Assembly (NCBI GenBank): GCA_963580285.1
Contig: OY757011.1
Coordinates: 206,105,644-206,169,643, forward strand
DNA from: Lucinisca nassula
Taxonomy: Eukaryota > Mollusca > Bivalvia > Lucinida > Lucinidae
Length of the DNA: 64,000 nt
Direction of reading: 5' to 3'
Below, piece by piece: positions 45,933 to 56,951 of this stretch. Both the position numbers and the translations under genes were made by a program. Within the stretch, counting starts at the first letter, position 1, and each line of letters opens with the position of its first letter. Below the pieces are notes generated by a model. That model made no database searches and was not told where the DNA came from. It worked only from the letters and a program-made list of their open reading frames with translations.

Positions 45933-48471
45933 TGTTACATGTGGGTTTACGGCGTCCCGCAAACCCCCATGCTGACAAGACAACCGAGCGTGATCTCTGA
46001 CAGGTGTACGGGCAGCTGTGGGGTAAGGCACAAGAAAGATGTTAAATGAATGACATGAATTATTTACAGTATCTACATACAACACTCACTAACACAAAAC
46101 ATCACAATTTGTTGCTTCTGTAGCCAACTCACGACGTCCGCTCCGAAGGCAAAACACTGTTCTGTGCTCGGAACGGGTGACGTGAATACCTACAGAAGCA
46201 AACAACAAAAACAACAACAAAAAAAGAAACAACACAAAACGCGACTGGCCAGTTTATAACTTGGGGTGAATCCCCCACTCGCGTGACACTTCTTCTCGCG
46301 AACTAGTAAAACTAGTCTATCAACATAATTGATTATCCTAGGATTAGCGATCACGTTTGCTGATCAGCCGTTTAGTGATCGTCCAAATAAGGTAAGTTGA
46401 CCTCTTCCATGATCACATTTGTTTACAACGAACAATGATTTAGAAGAATCTGCTTCTATCCTGGTAGGCGCTGATTACGGCGGTCTGTCCGCCCTTGCTG
46501 GACCCTAACGCCTAGCGTCGTACCAGTACCTGCTGCTATGAAGCAGGGAGCAGCAGGTCACACATTGTTATGCCTGCAAATTACGATAACGGGACTAGAA
46601 ACGAGTCACAAAACATACATGCTATATCATGATCCCCCTCCCGGAGAAGTAAGAATATGTTCATGCATACACCGCTATTGCGCATGCGCCGACCAGACAT
46701 ACAGGCTGATTAGTGCATGCGACAAATAACCGTACAGCAGAACTCAACTCGACTGTGCATCAAATTATCGGCACCCAGCGCTTGACACAATAATACTCAA
46801 AGTTCATGTTTCCTTACTGAGCACTACAGAAATCAATCAATGCTCACTACTACTGAGCATAATACTCATCAAATTTGTGCTCACTATATTATCACAAGTA
46901 AGAGGCAATTGAACAGACCACGCCTTTGCGCTACCTGGTCAGCCGCCAATTACAGGAAACATAACAATCTCTATTTCATATCCTTCTCCGCAACACGGCT
47001 CACAAATATAGCTATTCACAAATTCAATACATTAATAACAGATAGAAACTACAACAGAAGATTTTCATCTATAATCCACACATTTGTTAGTGTCTCATAT
47101 GGGCCAACACTGTTTGCCGTAAATTCTCTCTATTTGGTAGGCACCCCGTCACAACCGTCCTCGCGACGCCGATGACGCAGCTGACGTCATCCCCGCCGCT
47201 CAGGCCGTTATGACGTGTGGCGACCAAATACTCCCACTTATCATCATCACGTTCTTTATATGTACATACATGCACAAACTGAGTTATCAGACAAAAACGG
47301 CATCATTACAAAATGAACTCGTAATTCTTCTTGAACAAAATTATTTCTAATCAACGTGAACATGCTTGTAAAATAAAATTCATTACGGTTCATCATCACG
47401 GATAACCCAACAGGCTCTTGTAAGAGTTTGCCCTGATGATGAAGATGTGGTTAAACCCGTCTTAAATTTACGTCCCCTCTACACCTAATATCATATTGGG
47501 ACGGAACCACGGTTTTCTAACCACAGCTAGTCACAAGTCATAGATCAAACAAGTGACCCGGCGTTTATTAATTACATTCTACAAAAGGGGTCTAAAAGCC
47601 TAAATGAATCTAGAATGAGCGGGTGTCCAAACTTTACGTCTCACCAACATCTAGGGTCAGCATGAGACAGGACCTCACTTAGAAAGACTCATTCTACTAC
47701 TGGAGAAGCCTGGGATCGATCCTGCGACGTCTAGCTGGCAAAGCTAGTAGCCTAATCACTACAGGCCTCAATAGTGAATTCAGAATAGGCTTCAGAAAGT
47801 TGGGGTATACTAGAAGTAAACCCCTCCAAAACCTACAAGCATGTTCAAACAAAAATAATACTAAACATAGATTTAACATACCTTTCAATATACTTTCTAT
47901 TTCCCCGCCACAATGTTCACTCTTTACAACTTGACCTGCTGCTGAAGTGTCCACTTTTTTCAGGGTTTATATATCTATGAATACTACCGGAAAATCATGC
48001 CTACTCGTATTACCTTGCTTTGTTCGTGGGGAAGTGGAGATACCGGCCACAAACAAAGCTAGATAGCAAAAATCGAGTAGATAATGGATTTGCGTTCAAA
48101 TAGTATATTTCCCATAGGAAATATTGATGAAACGACCCTATAATCAATGACATGACTCCTGTCAAAACGAACACCCACACAACACGTGACGGGAATAAAA
48201 ATCATATATGGCACAATTTGGCGGTTGGCGATTTTTAGGCAAATTCTATAGGACTCGGCCTTTTAGCGGCCCCCTGTATTGTAAAAACAGCTCTCTATAA
48301 ACCACTCATGCATACATCGTATGATATGTGCATGACTTGTTCATGGAGCCGCATAGTTTGCGTACCATATTTCACCCAAAATATTTCACTCACACCGCCC
48401 TACCATATATCTACTAAAATAATTTAGATGTGCATAAGCACCAGAGAGGTTTCCTATTCCATCTCGTAACA
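45933..48471 (-). repeat. 3' LTR (left copy)
   Basis: 2539 bp, TG...CA ends. It contains a tRNA-like segment at 47701-47769 on the minus strand. Several short frames, present identically in both LTRs, have no recognisable domain. The length is unusually large for a 4.35 kb internal region. Confidence 0.93.
47701..47769 (-). other. tRNA-like segment in the left LTR
   Basis: On the minus strand: GAGGCCTGTAGTGATTAGGC, a 5 bp stem CTAGC/GCTAG around the loop TTTGCCA (TGC in anticodon position), then GGATCGATCCC as a B-box-like element. T-arm and acceptor pairing are poor, so it is a decayed tRNA or SINE head captured by the LTR. The identical copy is at 54591-54659. Confidence 0.6.
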
Positions 48472-48475
48472 AAGG

Positions 48476-48486
48476 TTCCCCCTTTT
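48476..48486 (-). promoter_or_regulatory. Polypurine tract of the LTR element
   Basis: AAAAGGGGGAA on the minus strand, four bases before the 3' LTR. It is the expected primer site for plus-strand DNA synthesis. Confidence 0.8.
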
Positions 48487-48642
48487 GGAGAAAAAACAAT
48501 CAGAAATGTTTTTTCTTTGTGTATAGAGATGGAATAGGATGAACCTATCTAAACAAGACAGCTATTTACACAACAACCGTGCGAAGAATTACCTACTAAG
48601 GTAGTCTGCCCCCAAATTTTCTTTAGTAAAATTGCTATTAAG

Positions 48643-51600
48643 CTATGGTGGTTTGCCCCAGAATTTTCCTGCTCCCCTGACATTCTGTTTGTTAGCAAAC
48701 GGATATCGTTTTAGTCTTACTGGTGGTGGCCTTTCTGGCTCAACTGATTTGATTGTTTTCACAGGTTCTGACATAAATGTGGTACATATAATTTGGTCTG
48801 TCTGACATGTCAGTCCTGCAAGGCGCTGTTCTCTCAGCCCTTCTGTCTCCTCACTCTCCTCTGTTTCCTCACTCTCTACTAACGTTAGTGTGTGTGGGAC
48901 GCTAACGTCACCGTCACTTTCCGGTTGCTCTGCAGTTTGAAAACTGCTGTCTTCGTATGAAGACTCGTCGACGTCATTTCCGTCATGACTGTCTGTCGAC
49001 ATCATAGGTTTAGAGATCAGACAATGAGACGTCACAGTCTGACGCTCAACATACTGTTTCAGTATATTAGCGTGATATGTGTTAACATTTCCATTGACGT
49101 CAATCTTATAATCCATTCTGTTCACTACCTCAACAACTTCATAAGGACCTTTCCATTGAAGCAATAATTTATTACTGTCTGTCGGTAGTAACAACAGTAC
49201 TTTGTCGCCGACGTCAAATTTACGCGACCTCGCGCCTTTATCATAATAAGCTTTCTGCTTAATCTGAACCTTCTTTAAATTATCACGCGCTAATTTGCAT
49301 GTCTGCTCTAACCGTTCCCTAAGCTCAATAACGTATTGATACGTCGAAAGAACTTGCTCATCGCGTACCTCTTCAGCCCATAATTCTCTTAATATTGCCA
49401 TTGGACCTCTGACGTTACGTCCATATAACAACTCAAAAGGGGAGTATCCTAAAGACTCTTGTGGGACTTCCCTTACCGCAAATAATAAGGCTGGAAGATA
49501 TTTATCCCAATCTTTTGGACGTTCAGCACACATGCGACGTAACATCTGCTTTAACGTAGCGTGGAAACGCTCTATCAGTCCGTTGCAAATTGGGTGTCTC
49601 GGACTACACGTTAACTGTTGAAGAGAAAGAAGTCTGCTGACCTCCTTCATTACCTCAGCAGTAAACTGTGATCCACAATCAGTCAACATTTCATCAGGAA
49701 TGCCAACCCTACTAAACATTTCAATAAGCGCTTCCGCGACACGTTCCGTCTCAATACTCGGTAAAGCTATCGCCTCTGGATACCTTGTCGCATAATCTAT
49801 CATGGTTAAAATATACCGAGATTTCCTATCAGATCGAGGCTCAATTGGACCAACTATGTCCACTGCCACCCTCTTAAATGGCGTATCAATCAATGGCATT
49901 TTTCCTAGAGGTACTTTAGTGACCCGACCTTTCTGAATAGTTCTCTGACAAATATCACAAGATTTACAAAATCTAGCGACATCACCGCAAATACCGGGCC
50001 AGTAAAACTCAGTTACAACTCTATCCAATGTCTTCCTAATACCCATATGTCCAGACATAAGCGTTTCATGAGCCAGTTTCAACACCTTTCCTCGGAAACT
50101 TTGAGGGACCACAAGTTGGAAAGAGACTTTGTTACCCTTGGTGAACTCCCTATATGCCAAACCTTTTTTCTCAATAAACCTAGTTTCACCTCGGTTTAAA
50201 CCACGACTCACAGTCTTGTTCCCAGATACAACCCTTTTCCTGATGTTTTCCAAAGTTGGATCATCAACCTGAGCTTGCTTGAAAGCCTCCTTGTCATCGT
50301 TAATGATCTGATCGGGAACCTTAAGTTTTCTGTAAGGCTTCTCATCCTGCCTAGTTTGAGACCTAGTTACAGCCGCAGCTGAGAAATGAGACATATCAGG
50401 AAGTTTTGATCCATCAATGTTACCGATAACCAAATCGTACAACGTATCATCCATACACAAAGCTTCAGTTTTCCCAGTGAAAAAAGGACAATCAATGTCA
50501 ATCATTGCCAAAGGATACCTTTGTGTGGATTCATCAATCAACGTAACATTTGATTCCTTTCCTATTAACTGACTATCCGAAACCAAACTTCTCCGAACGA
50601 CACAGCCTGTACACCCAGTATCTCTTAATACAACCACCTTTTTATTATTAACCAATCCTTGTGCCGTCGGTAACCTTGCCTTTAAGAAGTAACAGACACC
50701 TTCCCTAGTTTCCTTACTACACTCCTCCCTATCCGAAATCAAAGGATTACCAACCTTATTTTCAAAAATACTTCCAATCTCATCACCTTTCCTAGTTACT
50801 TCCGTTTGACAAAAACTAACTTGGTGTGCTGCGCCACGTGGTGTGCTATTATTTTTACCGCGTCCGCGAAAAGACCCTCTAAAATTACCACGACCACGTG
50901 TATAACCACGACCTACATTCTGCGTATTCTCATTCTTTACCTGAGAACCTTGAGTCTCTACGCGCGTGTTAAAATTTTCCTTAACACCGCTATCCCCAAC
51001 TCCAGTTGCTCCTACCTCTGCGCTATACAATTGTTTCCTGTCGGGGTTCTTAAAACATTTAATTGTTAAATGCCCCTTACCGCATATGCTACACTTGATA
51101 TCCGGTCTACCACTCGGTTTGTTCGAGTCAACTTTGTCCTGTTTACCCTGCGCTGCGCCTCTATTATCGCGTTGCCCCTTATTAATGCAACTATATACGC
51201 CCCCGCGCGCTTCTGCAAACAAATCTGCCTCCCTAGCCATTTCATCTAAATTACCAAACTGTTTTGGCTTCAGATGTACATACAGTTCTCTATTACATGA
51301 CTCCAGGAACTGATCCCTTGCCATGAAATCACAGACAGCCGGAAAAGATTTTTCTATCTTTGCCATATTAAGCCATTTTTCTAAATAACTTCTCAGTCTA
51401 CTACTGAACTGTATGAACGTTTCTGATTTCTCGGGCCTACTATAACGAAACTGCTTCCTAAATCCGCGCTCTGTCATGTCAAAATTCTTTAATAAAGCGT
51501 CCTTTAACTTTTCATAATCCGCCGCATCCTCATTTGACAACCGGTCATATACATCAAGTGCGCGCCCTTTGAGCAATGCACTTAAATACGCGGCCCAAAC

Positions 51601-52092
51601 ACTCTTATCCCATTTATTAGCCGTAGCATATTTCTCAAACCTAGATAAATAACTATCCATTTTATCTTTACCCTCTTCAAAATAAGGTAACTTAGGATCC
51701 CGGGCATGCGCCACCTTCTCAGCTTTTTGCTTTTCAAATTCTAGCTCGAGCTTCGCTCTCTGCATTTCTAACTGATTCCTTAATTCTTGGTGCTGTAGCT
51801 CAAACCCATGTTTTATTTTTTCTAAATGGGCCTCACTAATCTCTTTTGCCTCCCTTTCAGTCTTAATGCGTGCCATTTCAAGTTCCTTATTAACATTCAA
51901 CATAGCTAGTTCATGTGCCCTTTCCTTTTCTTTTTCAGCCCTTTCCTTTTCCTTTTCCTCAGACCTTAACCTTTCTAAATCCCTTTGCTCTTGCCTTTCT
52001 GCCCGCTCAATATCTTGCTGCTCCTTAACAAAACCTTGTAACTCCTTCCCCTCATAACCTAAGTCCTTTCCCATTTGCATTAAACGCTCCAT
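48643..52092 (-). CDS. Gag-protease-integrase polyprotein without RT/RNase H
   Basis: 1149 codons from the first ATG (52092) to TAG (48643); the frame is open to about 52140. Order: charged coiled coil (about 15-130), gag capsid-like domain (about 135-305; KLPYFEEGKDKMDSYLSRFE), variant CX2CX3HX4C knuckle (334-346), RGG-rich stretch (about 400-430), aspartic protease DTG (491-493, LRDTGCTGC), AVTRSQ linker, integrase HHCC zinc domain (H675 to C715), catalytic core D745, D805, E841 (DD35E), a GPY/F-type module near 981 (LQWKGPYEV), and an acidic tail ending in a short basic segment. There is no room for RT or RNase H: 180 residues separate protease and integrase and about 170 follow the GPY/F module. 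No YXDD motif exists. The neighbouring LTRs supply promoter and polyadenylation. Family: Ty3/Gypsy; the AVTRSQ linker recalls Gmr1-like elements. Confidence 0.92.
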   Translation of the reverse strand: MERLMQMGKDLGYEGKELQGFVKEQQDIERAERQEQRDLERLRSEEKEKERAEKEKERAHELAMLNVNKELEMARIKTEREAKEISEAHLEKIKHGFELQHQELRNQLEMQRAKLELEFEKQKAEKVAHARDPKLPYFEEGKDKMDSYLSRFEKYATANKWDKSVWAAYLSALLKGRALDVYDRLSNEDAADYEKLKDALLKNFDMTERGFRKQFRYSRPEKSETFIQFSSRLRSYLEKWLNMAKIEKSFPAVCDFMARDQFLESCNRELYVHLKPKQFGNLDEMAREADLFAEARGGVYSCINKGQRDNRGAAQGKQDKVDSNKPSGRPDIKCSICGKGHLTIKCFKNPDRKQLYSAEVGATGVGDSGVKENFNTRVETQGSQVKNENTQNVGRGYTRGRGNFRGSFRGRGKNNSTPRGAAHQVSFCQTEVTRKGDEIGSIFENKVGNPLISDREECSKETREGVCYFLKARLPTAQGLVNNKKVVVLRDTGCTGCVVRRSLVSDSQLIGKESNVTLIDESTQRYPLAMIDIDCPFFTGKTEALCMDDTLYDLVIGNIDGSKLPDMSHFSAAAVTRSQTRQDEKPYRKLKVPDQIINDDKEAFKQAQVDDPTLENIRKRVVSGNKTVSRGLNRGETRFIEKKGLAYREFTKGNKVSFQLVVPQSFRGKVLKLAHETLMSGHMGIRKTLDRVVTEFYWPGICGDVARFCKSCDICQRTIQKGRVTKVPLGKMPLIDTPFKRVAVDIVGPIEPRSDRKSRYILTMIDYATRYPEAIALPSIETERVAEALIEMFSRVGIPDEMLTDCGSQFTAEVMKEVSRLLSLQQLTCSPRHPICNGLIERFHATLKQMLRRMCAERPKDWDKYLPALLFAVREVPQESLGYSPFELLYGRNVRGPMAILRELWAEEVRDEQVLSTYQYVIELRERLEQTCKLARDNLKKVQIKQKAYYDKGARSRKFDVGDKVLLLLPTDSNKLLLQWKGPYEVVEVVNRMDYKIDVNGNVNTYHANILKQYVERQTVTSHCLISKPMMSTDSHDGNDVDESSYEDSSFQTAEQPESDGDVSVPHTLTLVESEETEESEETEGLREQRLAGLTCQTDQIICTTFMSEPVKTIKSVEPERPPPVRLKRYPFANKQNVRGAGKFWGKPP

Positions 52093-52822
52093 TATTGATA
52101 ACGTAAATCTCACGTTACTATCAAAACCACTATAAACTGATCAGTTATGATCAGTGATGATTGAATGGGCTTAACTAAAACGTTAAGATATTTGTTATAC
52201 GCGTTAATCTAACTAAAACGTTAGTTATTAAAGCACACGCGATTTGAAATGTCAAATGCTTTCAGCACAGTATGACGTTGCGTACTGGTAGTCTAATATG
52301 ACGTCATAAACTGACGACGTTTACAGTAAAATGCTACAATCCGAAGTTTCATCACATTACAAAACTCCGATCATAACAAGTCACCATTAATGTTTCTATT
52401 ACGTCATACCTAACCTCAAGCCACAGCGTAAATATTAACGCTACCGTTATGTCAACATCAATAAATTGTTAACGTCACTACGTCAGAACCATGTGTGGGT
52501 AAGATCAATTAGTAACTCCAATTTAACTTAGTAGAATGTCAGGTAACACAATTAAGTGGGGTCTACTTAAGTTTTCGTTACCAAGAAAAAGTGGGGTTTG
52601 CCTTGCCTTCCTGCTCAGAAATTATCGACTTGTCAGTATCCATTCAGTTGAATACATGGGTTTCGCACTTCATCAACGCAGGAAGGAAGATTCAAGTTAA
52701 TTTCTAAATGTGGCTGTCAATACATTTTTTTTTTTTTAAATTGATGATTCAGAGTATCAATGTGCTGTTCCACAGCCGGGAACACCAGCCAGAGATCAAA
52801 TCCTCACTTCACTGACACCAAA
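52093..52822 (-). other. Leader region of the LTR element
   Basis: About 730 bp between the 5' LTR and the ORF. It is AT-rich and contains a T run near 52726-52737. It should carry the packaging and dimerisation signals, none of which can be recognised by eye. Confidence 0.6.
52803..52820 (-). promoter_or_regulatory. Candidate primer-binding site
   Basis: Two bases inside the 5' LTR the minus strand reads TGGTGTCAGTGAAGTGAG. The first nine bases fit the 3' end of tRNA-Leu(CAA) ending CTGACACCA as I recall it. Beyond that there is a two-base difference (AAGTGGG expected). It does not match the tRNA-Leu(AAG) at 9064. Confidence 0.7.
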
Positions 52823-55361
52823 TGTTACATGTGGGTTTACGGCGTCCCGCAAACCCCCATGCTGACAAGACAACCGAGCGTGATCTCTGACAGGTGTACG
52901 GGCAGCTGTGGGGTAAGGCACAAGAAAGATGTTAAATGAATGACATGAATTATTTACAGTATCTACATACAACACTCACTAACACAAAACATCACAATTT
53001 GTTGCTTCTGTAGCCAACTCACGACGTCCGCTCCGAAGGCAAAACACTGTTCTGTGCTCGGAACGGGTGACGTGAATACCTACAGAAGCAAACAACAAAA
53101 ACAACAACAAAAAAAGAAACAACACAAAACGCGACTGGCCAGTTTATAACTTGGGGTGAATCCCCCACTCGCGTGACACTTCTTCTCGCGAACTAGTAAA
53201 ACTAGTCTATCAACATAATTGATTATCCTAGGATTAGCGATCACGTTTGCTGATCAGCCGTTTAGTGATCGTCCAAATAAGGTAAGTTGACCTCTTCCAT
53301 GATCACATTTGTTTACAACGAACAATGATTTAGAAGAATCTGCTTCTATCCTGGTAGGCGCTGATTACGGCGGTCTGTCCGCCCTTGCTGGACCCTAACG
53401 CCTAGCGTCGTACCAGTACCTGCTGCTATGAAGCAGGGAGCAGCAGGTCACACATTGTTATGCCTGCAAATTACGATAACGGGACTAGAAACGAGTCACA
53501 AAACATACATGCTATATCATGATCCCCCTCCCGGAGAAGTAAGAATATGTTCATGCATACACCGCTATTGCGCATGCGCCGACCAGACATACAGGCTGAT
53601 TAGTGCATGCGACAAATAACCGTACAGCAGAACTCAACTCGACTGTGCATCAAATTATCGGCACCCAGCGCTTGACACAATAATACTCAAAGTTCATGTT
53701 TCCTTACTGAGCACTACAGAAATCAATCAATGCTCACTACTACTGAGCATAATACTCATCAAATTTGTGCTCACTATATTATCACAAGTAAGAGGCAATT
53801 GAACAGACCACGCCTTTGCGCTACCTGGTCAGCCGCCAATTACAGGAAACATAACAATCTCTATTTCATATCCTTCTCCGCAACACGGCTCACAAATATA
53901 GCTATTCACAAATTCAATACATTAATAACAGATAGAAACTACAACAGAAGATTTTCATCTATAATCCACACATTTGTTAGTGTCTCATATGGGCCAACAC
54001 TGTTTGCCGTAAATTCTCTCTATTTGGTAGGCACCCCGTCACAACCGTCCTCGCGACGCCGATGACGCAGCTGACGTCATCCCCGCCGCTCAGGCCGTTA
54101 TGACGTGTGGCGACCAAATACTCCCACTTATCATCATCACGTTCTTTATATGTACATACATGCACAAACTGAGTTATCAGACAAAAACGGCATCATTACA
54201 AAATGAACTCGTAATTCTTCTTGAACAAAATTATTTCTAATCAACGTGAACATGCTTGTAAAATAAAATTCATTACGGTTCATCATCACGGATAACCCAA
54301 CAGGCTCTTGTAAGAGTTTGCCCTGATGATGAAGATGTGGTTAAACCCGTCTTAAATTTACGTCCCCTCTACACCTAATATCATATTGGGACGGAACCAC
54401 GGTTTTCTAACCACAGCTAGTCACAAGTCATAGATCAAACAAGTGACCCGGCGTTTATTAATTACATTCTACAAAAGGGGTCTAAAAGCCTAAATGAATC
54501 TAGAATGAGCGGGTGTCCAAACTTTACGTCTCACCAACATCTAGGGTCAGCATGAGACAGGACCTCACTTAGAAAGACTCATTCTACTACTGGAGAAGCC
54601 TGGGATCGATCCTGCGACGTCTAGCTGGCAAAGCTAGTAGCCTAATCACTACAGGCCTCAATAGTGAATTCAGAATAGGCTTCAGAAAGTTGGGGTATAC
54701 TAGAAGTAAACCCCTCCAAAACCTACAAGCATGTTCAAACAAAAATAATACTAAACATAGATTTAACATACCTTTCAATATACTTTCTATTTCCCCGCCA
54801 CAATGTTCACTCTTTACAACTTGACCTGCTGCTGAAGTGTCCACTTTTTTCAGGGTTTATATATCTATGAATACTACCGGAAAATCATGCCTACTCGTAT
54901 TACCTTGCTTTGTTCGTGGGGAAGTGGAGATACCGGCCACAAACAAAGCTAGATAGCAAAAATCGAGTAGATAATGGATTTGCGTTCAAATAGTATATTT
55001 CCCATAGGAAATATTGATGAAACGACCCTATAATCAATGACATGACTCCTGTCAAAACGAACACCCACACAACACGTGACGGGAATAAAAATCATATATG
55101 GCACAATTTGGCGGTTGGCGATTTTTAGGCAAATTCTATAGGACTCGGCCTTTTAGCGGCCCCCTGTATTGTAAAAACAGCTCTCTATAAACCACTCATG
55201 CATACATCGTATGATATGTGCATGACTTGTTCATGGAGCCGCATAGTTTGCGTACCATATTTCACCCAAAATATTTCACTCACACCGCCCTACCATATAT
55301 CTACTAAAATAATTTAGATGTGCATAAGCACCAGAGAGGTTTCCTATTCCATCTCGTAACA
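52823..55361 (-). repeat. 5' LTR (right copy)
   Basis: Same 2539 bp sequence as 45933-48471. In element orientation this is the promoter-bearing LTR. It includes the tRNA-like segment at 54591-54659. Confidence 0.93.
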
Positions 55362-55366
55362 GTCAG
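55362..55366. repeat. Target-site duplication GTCAG (right)
   Basis: Exact match to 45928-45932. Confidence 0.93.
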
Positions 55367-55462
55367 TATCTTTCATGGAAATGTATCCCAAATCCAGGAA
55401 TGGGCAACCGAGATAAAAGAAACAACCCTTACATGAAACAGTTTTGACTATTCTTTTCACTT

Positions 55463-55787
55463 CTTAAAGGCATTTATTCTTGATTGTTGAGGGCTATCAT
55501 TTCATTGCATAATATTATGAAGCCCTCAGTGCTGACTTAAGAGAAGTCTTCTGTCTTCAACAGTTAAGGGTTTATTCTTGGGGAAAATCAATAATTTACT
55601 AGCTGTTGACTGGAGTGTACATGATTATTTTTCCCCTTATGTACCTCAGTCAGGGGATTCAACAAGAGCTATTAATCACCCTATTAGGGGCCGCCTTTGA
55701 TCTGCTATAGATAGTATACCACAGGGGGCAATAAAACAATTATGAACACACGGTGTGTTTTACTATTACAGAATAAATGCCTTTAAG
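55463..55787. mobile_element. MITE with 18 bp perfect inverted ends
   Basis: Starts CTTAAAGGCATTTATTCT and ends with its exact complement. TTAA lies one base inside each end, so the duplication may be TTAA with ends AGGCATTTATTCT. No ORF. It is about 190 bp upstream of exon 2. 55788-55980 is ordinary intron with the splice acceptor. Confidence 0.85.
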
Positions 55788-55980
55788 TAGTTCCATGTGT
55801 TATAATATATTGATCAGCAATGAAATATCTGATGATACACACAAAGTCCTTGCCCCTGTCTCACAACGAATTGTTTCTTATCAGCTACGTAACTAGAGTG
55901 TATTTCAATGTTTGCTAAGAAGTTTATACATGAAAATATTTTATGTCATATATAATACATATTTATAATTATCATTTTAG

Positions 55981-56118
55981 GGACACAATGGACTTGCGGC
56001 AAGACGTCTGTTTGAACTGATGTCAGAAGAGCCGCCGATTGTAGCGATTCTTGGCCCAACACTTTCCCCAGAACTTGTTGTCGTTGGACAGATTACACCT
56101 GTATATCATCTTTTACAT
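55981..56118 (+). CDS. GABA-B-receptor-like protein, second coding exon
   Basis: 46 codons between TTATCATTTTAG and GTAAGTTA, phase 0 at both sides. It encodes GHNGLAARRLFELMSEEP, then PIVAILGPTLSPELVVVGQI and TPVYHLLH. This is the expected next helix, strand and loop of a class C GPCR/ANF-receptor binding lobe: after the exon 1 strand comes a helix (A..LFELM), the strand VAILGP, and a helix entering the cleft. The Cys usually found at the start of this segment in GABA-B receptors is absent. Later exons lie beyond the window. Confidence 0.78.
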
Positions 56119-56433
56119 GTAAGTTAACAGTGTTTATTTTAAATTCAAATCGTTGTCGTTAACCGCAATTCAAATTACTTTTAATGTTTTAATGCTAGTC
56201 ACAGTTCAACGCCTATACCTACCATCTACTAATAGTTACACAGCAAAGCTTTTTCAGTGGCTTGCATAAGTGTGCTTACAGCTACTGTGTGTACATATTA
56301 ATTTAGATGACATGCGCTCTGAATTGGATTATACTGAGAGACCGCAATATTTTGCCCTGATCCTGCTCGATTAAGAGTCGATAAGCAAAACAGTGCCATC
56401 ACCGGATAGATGAATAAAAGTGCATAAATACAG
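56119..56433 (+). other. Start of intron 2; no recognised feature
   Basis: Begins GTAAGTTA. AT-rich, without repeat or coding signal. The intron extends at least to the window end, because no further receptor exon is recognised. Confidence 0.6.
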
Positions 56434-56951
56434 TACAGTGTAACCCCCATTAAACAGCCATCCTGGGAAAACTCCAAAACTGACTGTTTAAGGGGGTTGC
56501 TGTTCAGCAGAGGGAAATAACTGGGGTGATGTATGGATTTTCTCGACAGACATAAATTGGTGATTACGGACGACAGCTCAGTATGGGTGAACTAAATGAA
56601 AAATCAATGAAGGGGGCGGTATTATCTGAAACCTCTCCATCATTTATATTTCTTTTCCCTTGCTTATAATACAGATATCACAATGGTAATTATGGGAAAA
56701 TAAATTTTGAAATAAACGAATACACCAGAAGAGAATTTCCTATCTTTGCATATGATTTTTTTCTTTTGAGTTAACTCTGGCTTTTTAATAGAGGGAATTG
56801 AGATCTTGTAAGGTGGCTGCTGGCTGGAGGAAAAAGGTGGCTGCTGAGCAGAGGTTAAATATATAGTAAAATGCTGTGGGAAGAATTATTGTGGCTACTG
56901 CAGAGAGGTGGCTGCTTAAAAGAGATGACCATTAGTGGAGGGTTTACTGTA
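56434..56951. mobile_element. pogo/Tc1-mariner-type MITE
   Basis: TA dinucleotides flank ends CAGTGTAACCCCCATTAA and (minus strand) CAGTAAACCCTCCACTAATGG. Inside, GGTGGCTGCT repeats near both ends are inverted partners of ACAGCCATC and TTGCTGTTCAGCAG. CAGT ends with a TA duplication fit pogo/Tigger-like elements (inference). No transposase. Confidence 0.75.

Larger units (their letters stand above)
45933..55361 (-). mobile_element. Complete LTR retrotransposon lacking reverse transcriptase (9429 bp)
   Basis: Two 2539 bp direct repeats, TGTTAC...GTAACA, frame a 4351 bp internal region, and the 5 bp host sequence GTCAG is present on both sides (45928-45932 and 55362-55366). The LTR offset is constant at 6890 bp along the whole repeat and I found no difference between the copies by eye. 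The element is oriented on the minus strand, opposite to the receptor gene whose intron holds it. One long uninterrupted ORF encodes gag, protease and integrase. Intact ORF, identical LTRs and a perfect target duplication argue for very recent insertion. Reverse transcription would need enzyme supplied by another element. Confidence 0.92.
27797..55980 (+). other. Intron 1 of the receptor gene (28184 bp)
   Basis: Starts GTACATCC and ends TTATCATTTTAG. It is filled with transposable elements and minisatellites, including a complete 9.4 kb LTR element on the opposite strand. Without that LTR element and one target copy it would be about 18.7 kb. Whether other small exons lie inside cannot be excluded by eye, but the reading frame is continuous across the two exons. 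Confidence 0.7.

Noticed and set aside
46538..47954. Short frames in the LTRs (63, 111, 62 and 85 codons) as genes
   Set aside because: They recur in both LTRs only because the LTRs are identical, have no domain, and one runs through the tRNA-like segment.
52090..52113. Start of the polyprotein at 52113
   Set aside because: The codon there is GTG. The first ATG in the frame is at 52092, which fits eukaryotic initiation.
46000..55361. Endogenous retrovirus
   Set aside because: No envelope-like ORF and no RT; the architecture is that of a Ty3/Gypsy-type retrotransposon.
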